In this document: piece by piece, positions 24,645 to 32,089 of the stretch
Layout of the letters: every line of letters starts with the position of its first letter
Position numbering within the stretch: position 1 is the first letter of the stretch
Assembly (NCBI RefSeq): GCF_030128825.1
Contig: NZ_CP119127.1
Location: 2,914,001 to 2,978,000 of the forward strand
Length of the DNA: 64,000 nt
Direction of reading: 5' to 3'
From: Sphingobium sp. WTD-1
GTDB taxonomy: Bacteria > Pseudomonadota > Alphaproteobacteria > Sphingomonadales > Sphingomonadaceae
Translations under genes and position numbers: made by a program
The notes under the pieces: model-generated
What the model saw: only the letters and a program-made list of their open reading frames with translations
Database searches by the model: none
Told to the model about the DNA's origin: nothing

Positions 24645-24833
24645 CTATTCGGAATTCCCGAAAGGTTCGCGTCGGTCGCTGGGGTTGCGATGGGGATCGC
24701 TGGCCTCGTCTCCAGATGACCGCCGCCTGACCACATCGGCGAGGATATCGGGGCCATATTCCTCGGCCGCCGGCTTGACGATCTTCTTCAGCGCAAACTT
24801 GGCGATCGAGAGGATGGCTTTGCCGAGGCTCAT
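24645..24833 (-). CDS. Small phage protein (62 aa), lysis-region
   Basis: 62 residues, MSLGKAILSIAKFALKKIVK then a charged tail. The N-terminus is an amphipathic cationic helix. Its start overlaps the stop of the 40-aa membrane protein gene (ATGA). It ends four bases from the tRNA-like element. Function unknown; position suggests a late or lysis-associated product. Confidence 0.55.
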   Translation of the reverse strand: MSLGKAILSIAKFALKKIVKPAAEEYGPDILADVVRRRSSGDEASDPHRNPSDRREPFGNSE

Positions 24834-24952
24834 CCGCGGATGTCCTTCAAGATCGCCACAGCCGCGACGGTCAGCAGCGTGAAGGGCACCAGCGCGCCGA
24901 TGAACAGACAGGCCCCGATGAGCGCACCGAGTTCGCCGTAGGTCATGGTCAT
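24830..24952 (-). CDS. Tiny single-span membrane protein (40 aa)
   Basis: 40 residues, MTMTYGELGALIGACLFIG and onward; one long hydrophobic segment covers most of the protein and it ends ILKDIRG. Start overlaps the stop of the holin-like gene (ATGG/TGA within four bases). In the lysis cassette, so an auxiliary holin or antiholin role is possible but unproven. Confidence 0.6.
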   Translation of the reverse strand: MTMTYGELGALIGACLFIGALVPFTLLTVAAVAILKDIRG

Positions 24953-25218
24953 TGAGGCTCCACGGGAACGGGCTTCTCGGGCGGCTGATCGATCGTCACC
25001 GGCTGCGGCCCGGAGACCGATGCCTTGCCACCGCTGGACGAACCCAGCCAGAAGCCGAAAGCGAGGACGGCGAAGCTCTTCCACGTCCCTATGACATCGC
25101 CCTTGAGCGCGACATCGTTCGACCAGAGAACGACCCAGACGGAGAAGCCGAGATAGCCGAGAACCGCGGCGACGCAGGCCGCGACCACTATGCGGAGGTG
25201 GGGGACGGTGGGGTTCAT
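24949..25218 (-). CDS. Holin-like membrane protein
   Basis: 89 residues from MNPTVPHLR. Two hydrophobic segments (IVVAACVAAVLGYLGFSVWV and SFAVLAFGFWLGSSSGGK) followed by a Pro-rich hydrophilic tail. The FWLGSSSGGK ending of the second span is typical of a class of phage holins. It overlaps the lysin stop as ATGA and lies immediately downstream of the lysin. Confidence 0.65.
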   Translation of the reverse strand: MNPTVPHLRIVVAACVAAVLGYLGFSVWVVLWSNDVALKGDVIGTWKSFAVLAFGFWLGSSSGGKASVSGPQPVTIDQPPEKPVPVEPQ

Positions 25219-25808
25219 CGCGCCCACTCCCCGGTCTTCTTCTGCAACCACGCGAGGAACTCACCCACCGTCTTGTTCTGCAGGATCGACGGGTTGGCCT
25301 TGGTCGCTGCCTCGCCGGCAATCAGATCGGCCCGCGCCTTGGTATCCGCGCCGATCACCGCCGCAGCCGTCACCGGGCCGAAGAAGTGGGCCGCATAGAG
25401 CGAGGCCTTGTTGATCGGGATGCCCTTGCCGCGCAGATAGGCCGCGTTCTTGGCGGTGAACGTCTTGGCGCGGGCAAGCTGCTCATCGGCCGATGGCATC
25501 AGGCCGCCGAAGGCCTTGGACATGTCGGCGCCCCATTTGCCACCTTCGCCGATCCAGGTCGACTTGATGAACTGGTAGAGACCCGAAGCACTGGAGGTGC
25601 TGGCCTTGATGTAAGGCCGGTCACCGCTCTCTATCTTGGACAGCATCGGCCAATAGTCATCGGGCAAGCCGGTTGCTGGCGCGGGCTTGGGCGGTGCCAG
25701 CTTGTCCAGCATCGCAATCGTGTCGCGCCCCGCCCATCCGTCGATCGGCGAAAGGCCGGTGCGTTCCTGAAACAGCCGCACGAATTCGTCATCGGAAATG
25801 GTGGTCAT
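25215..25808 (-). CDS. Phage lysin, lytic transglycosylase-like
   Basis: 197 residues from the ATG at 25806-25808 (a TTG one codon earlier is possible; GAGAGGGGG precedes both). MLSKIESGDRPYIKASTSS then SASGLYQFIKSTW is the SLT-type catalytic region, with the Glu of KIESGD as likely acid and the GLYQF signature. Residues 1-45 resemble a short N-terminal binding segment with FQERTGLSPIDGWAG. It would cleave glycan strands of peptidoglycan at the end of infection. Confidence 0.82.
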   Translation of the reverse strand: MTTISDDEFVRLFQERTGLSPIDGWAGRDTIAMLDKLAPPKPAPATGLPDDYWPMLSKIESGDRPYIKASTSSASGLYQFIKSTWIGEGGKWGADMSKAFGGLMPSADEQLARAKTFTAKNAAYLRGKGIPINKASLYAAHFFGPVTAAAVIGADTKARADLIAGEAATKANPSILQNKTVGEFLAWLQKKTGEWAR

Positions 25809-26179
25809 CAATGCCCCCTCTCAAATAGCAGCTTCACCAAGAACAGGATGATTGTGACCGAGATCGTGAACACCGCAGCGACGCCGCCATAAAAGCCGAC
25901 GCTCTTCTCCTGCTTGAGGTTGACGGCGTTCAGGCTGTCCTTGAGCGCGTCCACCTTGTCACTGATGACCTTGTGGTTCTCCTCGATTTTGCCGGCCAGC
26001 TTCTCTTCCAGCTTCTCGATGCGCTCATCGAACTTGTCCTGCTTCTTTTCCATGCGCTCCAGGTGTCGTTCGAAGTTGATCTGGGCTTGCCGGTCGTTGT
26101 TGAGGTCATGCTTGACGACGCGGATCAGCTCGTGCGCCTTCGCAACTTCCATGCGCAGTTCGGCGATTTCGTCAGGCAT
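25808..26179 (-). CDS. Coiled-coil protein with C-terminal membrane anchor, lysis cassette
   Basis: 123 residues from MPDEIAELRMEV (a GTG six codons earlier is an alternative). Residues 1-88 are heptad-rich (LERMEKKQDKFDERIEKLEE), then one transmembrane segment GVAAVFTISVTIILFLVKLLF and a short tail. This topology, adjacent to the lysin, resembles phage holin/spanin-accessory or gp-of-unknown coiled-coil proteins. Its stop overlaps the lysin start by one base (TGATG). Confidence 0.65.
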   Translation of the reverse strand: MPDEIAELRMEVAKAHELIRVVKHDLNNDRQAQINFERHLERMEKKQDKFDERIEKLEEKLAGKIEENHKVISDKVDALKDSLNAVNLKQEKSVGFYGGVAAVFTISVTIILFLVKLLFERGH

Positions 26180-26242
26180 GGAGATGGGCCGCCTCACCCC
26201 ATGGCGTCATCGCCGCTGCTCCTTGGTTTGTTGTTATAGACA

Positions 26243-26311
26243 TCACGCAATTTCCACCGTCACCATCCCTGCCGCCGACTGTATGCCTGCGATATGCTCG
26301 TCTGCGGTCAT
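26243..26311 (-). CDS. Possible micro-ORF (22 aa)
   Basis: MTADEHIAGIQSAAGMVTVEIA, preceded by AAGGACCATCCC. It fills the 150-base gap between the tail gene ending at 26330 and the coiled-coil gene. Only the ribosome site and position support it. Confidence 0.25.
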   Translation of the reverse strand: MTADEHIAGIQSAAGMVTVEIA

Positions 26312-26329
26312 GGGATGGTCCTTGTCAGG

Positions 26330-27160
26330 TTACGGGGTCGGGATGGAGTAGCGCGCCCGGATCACGCCCTCGACCAGATCGCGCAGCGCGGTGTCGAAGT
26401 GCAGGGCGATGTCGAAGATCATGACGAGGCTGAGGTCGCCGCCAATCAGCGCGCCGCTTGCCGCCGAGCCAAATGGGTTGACTGCGCCGACATGGAATTC
26501 GCGGTGGACGTTCGGGAGCGCGCCGTTCGCGGTGTCGCCCTGCGTCTCACTGATGACGCCGGTGTCGACCCGCATCGTGCGGATGCACATGTTGTTGCCT
26601 AGCGCGCCGACTTCCTGCGGCTTGTTGGCGATCCACTGCATTGCCGGGCCGTCTGCATATTTCAGAACGGCGGTGTCGGTCAGCGATCCGCCCAGCGTCA
26701 CGCCGTCATTGACGCGAAGGCCCTGGCTGCCTGGCCCAGCGTCCTGATCATTATTCTGGATATAGGTTCTGTCCGTGCGGCCGACCGTTGCGGCGCCCGC
26801 GATGAATGTGTTCTGGTTCGGGCCGCTGCGTCCGACCACCAGCAGCGTGAACTCGCCCGCGGGAAACAGGTTCTGGCCATTGTCCCAGAGCTGGTTATTA
26901 GCGCTTGCGAAGAATAGCGACGGGATGCTGCGATAGGCGGCGATATTCTGGAGGGTCGGCAGAGCGGTGCGCTCCTTGACCAGCATTTTGCGGTCCTTGC
27001 GGCAGCGCCAGCCATCCTTGTCGAAGCCATGGCCCGCGTCCCACCAGTGCAGCAGGCGCGGATGACGAACCAGCAGACGTTCGTCGGCGGTCGGGGAAAT
27101 GATCGGCGTGCCGGCGCTGGCCGGATTTGCGTAGGCGGTCTTGGTTTCGCGACTGGTCAT
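26330..27160 (-). CDS. Phage tail-associated protein, concanavalin-like
   Basis: 276 residues from the ATG at 27158-27160, with AAGGATCAGCGC before it. The sequence RLLVRHPRLLHWWDAGHGFD, the middle SLFFASANNQLWDNGQNLF, and the C-terminal IGGDLSLVMIFDIALHFDTALRDLVEGVIRARYSIP resemble LamG-like proteins at the distal tail end; the last segment closely parallels the end of the 249-aa protein at 28842. It probably belongs to the receptor-binding complex. Confidence 0.6.
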   Translation of the reverse strand: MTSRETKTAYANPASAGTPIISPTADERLLVRHPRLLHWWDAGHGFDKDGWRCRKDRKMLVKERTALPTLQNIAAYRSIPSLFFASANNQLWDNGQNLFPAGEFTLLVVGRSGPNQNTFIAGAATVGRTDRTYIQNNDQDAGPGSQGLRVNDGVTLGGSLTDTAVLKYADGPAMQWIANKPQEVGALGNNMCIRTMRVDTGVISETQGDTANGALPNVHREFHVGAVNPFGSAASGALIGGDLSLVMIFDIALHFDTALRDLVEGVIRARYSIPTP

Positions 27161-27171
27161 GCGCTGATCCT

Positions 27172-28836
27172 TCAGGAAAGCACGGGGAGGATGACGACCT
27201 GCTTGCAGGCCCAATGATAGAGGACAGCGCTATCCTGCGGGTCTGTCCCATAGCTGGCGGCCGAGCGGATACCGCTACGGCCACCAGCAAGGCGACCAAC
27301 GCCGGTCGCCGTTCCACGATTGGCGATCAGGAGGCGCTGGCGCAGGCCGGTCGGCGCCGCGGCAAGGGTGATCTCGATCGTGTCGGTGGTGCCAGCGACC
27401 AGCGCAATCCCGGTGATGGCCGGCGGCGATCCCGAACCGTCATCGAAGTTGACCCCCTTGGCCGCGCCCAGGCTGGTGATCTCGACCAGCGTGTCGGTCG
27501 TCTCGATCGCGATCGGCATGGTGAATTGGGCGCGGACTTTGGTGGTGCTGAACCACCATGCATCCTTGACCTTGAGCGGGATAAAGCCGCGTCCGAACTG
27601 GTCTTCGCAGATTGCATGACCGAACATCTGGCCGATGCGGCGATAGGCGCGGCATGACGGATGCACGTTGTCGCCGCTGTCATCGGTCCAGTAGATCGGC
27701 CCGACCGTGCGGACATACTGGTTGTCGTCGGGCACCAGCTGGCCCATGGCGATGGGGATCTCGGTGGTGATCGTGCCCACATCCTTGGGTCGATCGGTCT
27801 GGCTCAGGAAGAAGAGAGGCGTGCGAGCCTGATCCGGGTTGAGGCGGCGCACGATGTCCACGAATGCGGTGTGCCACTGCGACATATCGCGGCGGTAAAC
27901 CTCGGCTGATGTCCCGTAGGTCGTGTCCTGCTCACCCAGCAGGATCGGCGCGCAAAGCACTTCCAGACGCGCGCCAGCCTTGGCCACGGTCAGGCGCGAG
28001 TTGACGATGAGATTTTGCAGATAGCGCCAGGGGATGCCGCCTTCCTTCAGGCCCGTCCCGCCCGGATTGCCTGCATAGGAGGTGCCGCCCCACGCGCAAT
28101 TGGCGAAGATGATCTTCGGCTTGAAGCCAAGGTCCGCCTGCATCCGGCGCATGATGGCGTCGGCCATGCCAGAACAGATCGATTCCTTGTTGTGATCGTC
28201 GTCCTTCTTCACCTCGATCAGGTCGGAGAAGGACGTGAAAACGGTGTCTTCGGGCCATGGCGTGGTGCCCGGCATCAGCGCATAGCCGGCATGCTCGGCA
28301 ACCGTCGTGACCGGGTTGTCCGCCGCGTTGGAGTTGAACCCGCCGGCGAGGCTCTGGCCCATGACGACGACGAGATAGATGACATTGGCTTCGTTCGGGA
28401 AGGTCAACGCGGTGGTGGCGTTATAGCCATAGGTCAGCGCAGCCTTGGCCGTGATGGAGCCTCCGACTGTGACGATCGCGCCATCCGCCGCCGCCTTGGT
28501 CGCGCCGGTGATTTCCTTGCCTTCGATCAGGCGCCCGGTGCTGTCGCAGGAGTAGCGATCCAACATGCCGACGAGCGGGACGATTTCCTCTGTCGGCGCC
28601 TTCAGCTTCTCGACCAATATCCCGCTCTGATATTCATATTCCTTGTCGCCTATCCAGCCGGAGACAAGTCGCCCATCTGGATCGGAGGTGAAACTGTCGA
28701 ACAGCCCGGTGAGGGGTACGATATCCTCAACCACGACCGGCTCTTCGGCTTCCGCAGCCAGGCGCTCCAGCTCAGCATCGACATCCTCAAGGGCAGCTTC
28801 TTCGTAAAGCCCTGGCTTGGTATAGCTCATCGTCAT
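27172..28836 (-). CDS. Tail protein with SGNH-hydrolase/sialate-O-acetylesterase-like domain
   Basis: 554 residues (ATG at 28834-28836; a second at 28828-28830 has better spacing from GAGGGGG). Residues 1-110 contain two similar Tyr/Asp-rich repeats (IVPLTGLFDSFTSDPDGRLV and IVPLVGMLDRYSCDSTGRLI), probably for assembly or carbohydrate binding. The SGNH core follows: block I VVVMGQSLAGGFN (Ser162), block III-like NCAWGGTS, and the catalytic Asp-His block DNVHPS near residue 390. Such domains deacetylate surface polysaccharides to open a path for the tail. It is one of two unrelated-looking SGNH proteins in this tail module. Confidence 0.75.
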   Translation of the reverse strand: MTMSYTKPGLYEEAALEDVDAELERLAAEAEEPVVVEDIVPLTGLFDSFTSDPDGRLVSGWIGDKEYEYQSGILVEKLKAPTEEIVPLVGMLDRYSCDSTGRLIEGKEITGATKAAADGAIVTVGGSITAKAALTYGYNATTALTFPNEANVIYLVVVMGQSLAGGFNSNAADNPVTTVAEHAGYALMPGTTPWPEDTVFTSFSDLIEVKKDDDHNKESICSGMADAIMRRMQADLGFKPKIIFANCAWGGTSYAGNPGGTGLKEGGIPWRYLQNLIVNSRLTVAKAGARLEVLCAPILLGEQDTTYGTSAEVYRRDMSQWHTAFVDIVRRLNPDQARTPLFFLSQTDRPKDVGTITTEIPIAMGQLVPDDNQYVRTVGPIYWTDDSGDNVHPSCRAYRRIGQMFGHAICEDQFGRGFIPLKVKDAWWFSTTKVRAQFTMPIAIETTDTLVEITSLGAAKGVNFDDGSGSPPAITGIALVAGTTDTIEITLAAAPTGLRQRLLIANRGTATGVGRLAGGRSGIRSAASYGTDPQDSAVLYHWACKQVVILPVLS

Positions 28837-28841
28837 CCCCC

Positions 28842-29591
28842 TCAGATGGCCAGGCCGATGGTGGCGAAATGCGCCTTGAGACGCGCGTAGAGGTCATCGA
28901 CATCTGCGTTACCGAGGAAGCCGGAGATCATCCCGGCGCCTGCGATTGCCAGATTGGCAGGCGTGCTCACCGTGTGGTCGTTGTTGTTGCCGATCGTGAG
29001 CGGCACGGAGCCGTAGACACCCGAGGCAGTGAACGAGGCTGTGACATCGGCCGAGGTGGTTAGGCTGCGCCGATGCAGCGCGCAGCCATTGGGCTGGACG
29101 CAGCCGACCAGAAGATCCCAGCCGACGCCAGTGCCAGCGGTCAGCGGCAGTGCAGGCGAAGCGATGAAGCCGGAGCCAGCGCCATTGCTGAGTAGCATCT
29201 TGTAATAGCCCGGCGCAGTCGGATCGATGAGCAGGTCAACAAAGCGCTGGTTGGTCCCGCCGGACGAACCGAGGAAGGTTTCAGCGACCGGCGAACCGGA
29301 GGTGCTATGCGTCTTCACCAGCGCCCAGACGGTAAAGGCGTCGCCCAGATCGCGCGGCGCAACCGGCGTGTCGATCCAGCCGCCGTTGAACCAGCCCGAG
29401 CCGAAGGTGACTCCCTCGGGGGAAGTGTCGCGGCCATTCAGGCTATAGTCCCATCCCGGTGCATTTGGCTGGTCGATGCCAGGCAGATAGGTAGCATATT
29501 CGCCGTCCCAATCGACCGGGCGGCCATACCAGCCAAGTCCCAGCCCGGAGGCGTCTGCGCTATCGGATAGGATGATTTGCGGGACGGTCAT
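28842..29591 (-). CDS. Tail protein, LamG/concanavalin A-like
   Basis: 249 residues, MTVPQIILSDSADASG. Beta-rich with repeats of Gly/Trp (WYGRPVDWDGEYATYLPG, SGWFNGGWIDTPV) and the LamG-like pattern FTVWALVKTHS and LTIGNNNDHTVSTPANLAIAGAG. The end DVDDLYARLKAHFATIGLAI matches the end of the protein at 26330. Likely part of the tail fibre/receptor-binding layer, between the two SGNH proteins. Confidence 0.6.
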   Translation of the reverse strand: MTVPQIILSDSADASGLGLGWYGRPVDWDGEYATYLPGIDQPNAPGWDYSLNGRDTSPEGVTFGSGWFNGGWIDTPVAPRDLGDAFTVWALVKTHSTSGSPVAETFLGSSGGTNQRFVDLLIDPTAPGYYKMLLSNGAGSGFIASPALPLTAGTGVGWDLLVGCVQPNGCALHRRSLTTSADVTASFTASGVYGSVPLTIGNNNDHTVSTPANLAIAGAGMISGFLGNADVDDLYARLKAHFATIGLAI

Positions 29592-29600
29592 GTCAGGCCC

Positions 29601-31370
29601 TCAGACTTTGATCGGAATGCGGAAGTGGAGGCAGTAATTGCGCAGCCGGCGGTTGATCCCGGCGGGGTCAAAGACATGATCCTCGCTGTCTGCCAGGTTG
29701 CCTCGGGCGCCCTTGATGCGACCGGTTTCCCAATTCTCGCCCACGACCTGACTATCGCGCAGGCCGTAGCAAAGCATGTCGCCGGCCTTCAGATCGAAGC
29801 TTGAATTGATGCGAACGCGGTTGCGCGCGTGGATGACGGGAGCGCCGGATAGTGCGATATCGCCGGCACCTGGACGCTCGATGTAGAAGCCGTAATTCGT
29901 CGCCGCAGCAATCCATGACGTGTCCCAGACCAGCGGCGGCTTAGGCACGTGGAACAGCACATCAACGACGCGCGGCCCCTGGCGCTTGGCCCTGATTGGC
30001 TGGAGCGGCCGGAACTTGCGATCGGGGTCGAAGGCCAGCGTCCCATCCGCATTCTCGTAGACGGACTGGAGATAGGCCCGGCTGATATATGCTCCCAGCA
30101 CCTTGGAAGAAGTGGCGGTCAGATGCAGGCCTGAAACCGTCACCCCATCGCCGGGGATATAGTCCAGCATGTACATCGGGCAGGCCATGACGAACCACGG
30201 ACTTTGCTCGCACAGCTCAGCCTGCGCGAACGTGATCCCGGTGGGATCGGGCAGGCCGTATCCCGCCAGGTTGAAGCTGGAGGTCTGCGTGTGGACGCAG
30301 ATGACGGGGCGCTGCTCGCCAACCGCGCCAGCGACATCACGCTCGTAGTCGCGGCGCTCCTTCGCCACGATACCGCGCCATGTCGCGCCCGGCGTCTGGA
30401 GCGAGATATCCGCCTCGCCCTGCACCCGTGCATAATAGGGCACGCTGACGGTCTGGCTCAGCGAGCGCGCATATTGGACGCCGAAGCGCATCTGACTGGT
30501 CAGGCGGTTGTAATAGCCGCTGCCCCGCGCCAGCCGGATTGCTTCGGTTCCCGCCTCGCCCGCCGAGTGGAAGAGTTGAACCGAACCCATATCATCCAGC
30601 GTGACGCCAAAGCGATCAGGCATCGTTTCCAGCGTGGCAAGGCCGGCGCCAGAGGCAGGCGTTTCGCCGCGGATGCCTGATGCCGTTTCGTGGAGCGGAA
30701 CGACGCTGGCATAGTCCGCGCCGGTGGTGCCATCGTCCTGAGGCCTCACGCCGCCGACGAACATCACCAGCCGGGGCGAGAACGCAACCGGGGTGATGAT
30801 GGGCAGGCTTTCATAGCCCTCGCTCAGCGATTGTCCGTAGAAGGAGACGATCCCTACTTCGGTGTCGAGCGCGTTGATCGGGGATACGACATGCTCGATG
30901 CCGTTCGCATCGGTGCGGCGCGGCGCGGTGAGCGCATAGCCGTTGCGGTCAGTCTCGACATGCGAATAGATGCCGCGCGTGTGGCGGGCCGGTTCGCGAA
31001 CCATCGACCGCCTGGCGTGGCCGTCCGCCTCGATGACGAGCGCAGCATATCTATCCTTGTCGGTGATGACGGCGAGAGGGGCAACGCTGCGCTTGCCGAT
31101 CGTGCTGGCGACTTCGGCCACGGTGTCAGCCGCCTCTTCGGCGCTATCCGCTGCGGCATCCGCCGCCGCTTCAGCAGCATCCACCAAAGGCTGGAGAATG
31201 GCGACCGCCTCCTCAAGGTCGCCCATGCCAGCCGCCGCGATGTCGATGGCGAGAGCATCCAGACCGTCCCGGATTTCCTGCTTTACCGGCTCGTTTTCGC
31301 CGGTTCCAGGAACGCCATTGGTGACATAATCACGCCAGGCCAGCTTGAGTGCGTCAGTGCCGAGGGTCAT
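29601..31370 (-). CDS. Tail fibre protein with SGNH/sialate-O-acetylesterase domain
   Basis: 589 residues. Residues 1-45 begin MTLGTDALKLAWRDYVTNGV, a common tail-fibre start; 50-92 form an Ala/Glu coiled coil (ILQPLVDAAEAAADAAADSAE). The SGNH core starts at about 174: VSFYGQSLSEGY (Ser181), followed by VQGEADISL, the QGExD motif of sialate O-acetylesterases, and the Asp-His block SGLHLTATSSKVLG. The rest is a beta-rich C-terminal domain. It probably removes acetyl groups from the host capsule or O-antigen during adsorption. Confidence 0.75.
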   Translation of the reverse strand: MTLGTDALKLAWRDYVTNGVPGTGENEPVKQEIRDGLDALAIDIAAAGMGDLEEAVAILQPLVDAAEAAADAAADSAEEAADTVAEVASTIGKRSVAPLAVITDKDRYAALVIEADGHARRSMVREPARHTRGIYSHVETDRNGYALTAPRRTDANGIEHVVSPINALDTEVGIVSFYGQSLSEGYESLPIITPVAFSPRLVMFVGGVRPQDDGTTGADYASVVPLHETASGIRGETPASGAGLATLETMPDRFGVTLDDMGSVQLFHSAGEAGTEAIRLARGSGYYNRLTSQMRFGVQYARSLSQTVSVPYYARVQGEADISLQTPGATWRGIVAKERRDYERDVAGAVGEQRPVICVHTQTSSFNLAGYGLPDPTGITFAQAELCEQSPWFVMACPMYMLDYIPGDGVTVSGLHLTATSSKVLGAYISRAYLQSVYENADGTLAFDPDRKFRPLQPIRAKRQGPRVVDVLFHVPKPPLVWDTSWIAAATNYGFYIERPGAGDIALSGAPVIHARNRVRINSSFDLKAGDMLCYGLRDSQVVGENWETGRIKGARGNLADSEDHVFDPAGINRRLRNYCLHFRIPIKV

Positions 31371-32059
31371 TCGTAGCTCCCGGTCATATCTTCCACCAGC
31401 GTGAGGGAACCAGTGGCAAAGCGCGGGCCGTTGAGCGGCGCCGACATGTCACCGGACAACCGCATCACACAGCGAGGATCGGAGAAATTGAGATTGGTCC
31501 CAGCCGGGACTGCTTCACGAAGCGGCGGCCGAAACGTGATTTCGTTGCCAATGACGGTCGCGATCTCATAGAGACGATGGCGCCATGTCGGATGATCGAT
31601 GCTGAACCGCTCGCCGCCGATCAGGGGTTTGCCGAGCGTCACGATGGTCAGGGTCATCGAAGTGGCGCGCAGCGGGGCATCGGCGGCGGCCTCAACCTCG
31701 CAATCGCCAGCGGTGTAAAGCGTCCCATCACTGAACGGCGTGCCATCGCTATGCGGGACATGCTGGCGCGATGCGACGGGCTGGTGGCGTGCATCGCAAA
31801 TTGGGAAGATGATTGCCCGAGTGCCGCTGTTCAGCAGCGCCCGCAGCGCGCGCCAGGACAAGACCTTCTCACGGCGGTTGAGTGGCGCGTTCTGGTAATC
31901 GGCAACCCAACGGCCGCCGCCATCGGTGACGATCGCGCTTTCATCGCCGTTGATCGCAACCCCGCCCGAAATCACGTTGGCGCGCACCATCATTTCGCGC
32001 GAAGCGAAGCTGAACTGGCACGTCGGAAAGGTCGCGAGCATGTGCGCAAGCGTGGCCAT
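31367..32059 (-). CDS. Distal tail protein, hypothetical
   Basis: 230 residues starting MATLAHMLATFPTCQFSFASREMMVRANV. Beta-rich, with LSWRALRALLNSGTRAIIFPICDARHQ and a C-terminal ECVMRLSGDMS-like stretch. Position directly after the tail-tip protein and before the fibre suggests a tip-fibre connector. Its ribosome site is poor; a CGTCCGTAG motif lies 16 bases upstream. Confidence 0.6.
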   Translation of the reverse strand: MATLAHMLATFPTCQFSFASREMMVRANVISGGVAINGDESAIVTDGGGRWVADYQNAPLNRREKVLSWRALRALLNSGTRAIIFPICDARHQPVASRQHVPHSDGTPFSDGTLYTAGDCEVEAAADAPLRATSMTLTIVTLGKPLIGGERFSIDHPTWRHRLYEIATVIGNEITFRPPLREAVPAGTNLNFSDPRCVMRLSGDMSAPLNGPRFATGSLTLVEDMTGSYE

Positions 32060-32074
32060 AGCCAGGGTGCCAAG

Positions 32075-32083
32075 CTACGGACG
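32075..32083 (-). promoter_or_regulatory. CGTCCGTAG junction motif, copy 1
   Basis: CGTCCGTAG on the minus strand, between the tail-tip stop codon (six bases upstream) and the start of the 230-aa gene (16 bases downstream). One of five identical copies, all on this strand and all between late genes. Confidence 0.6.
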
Positions 32084-32089
32084 GGACAG

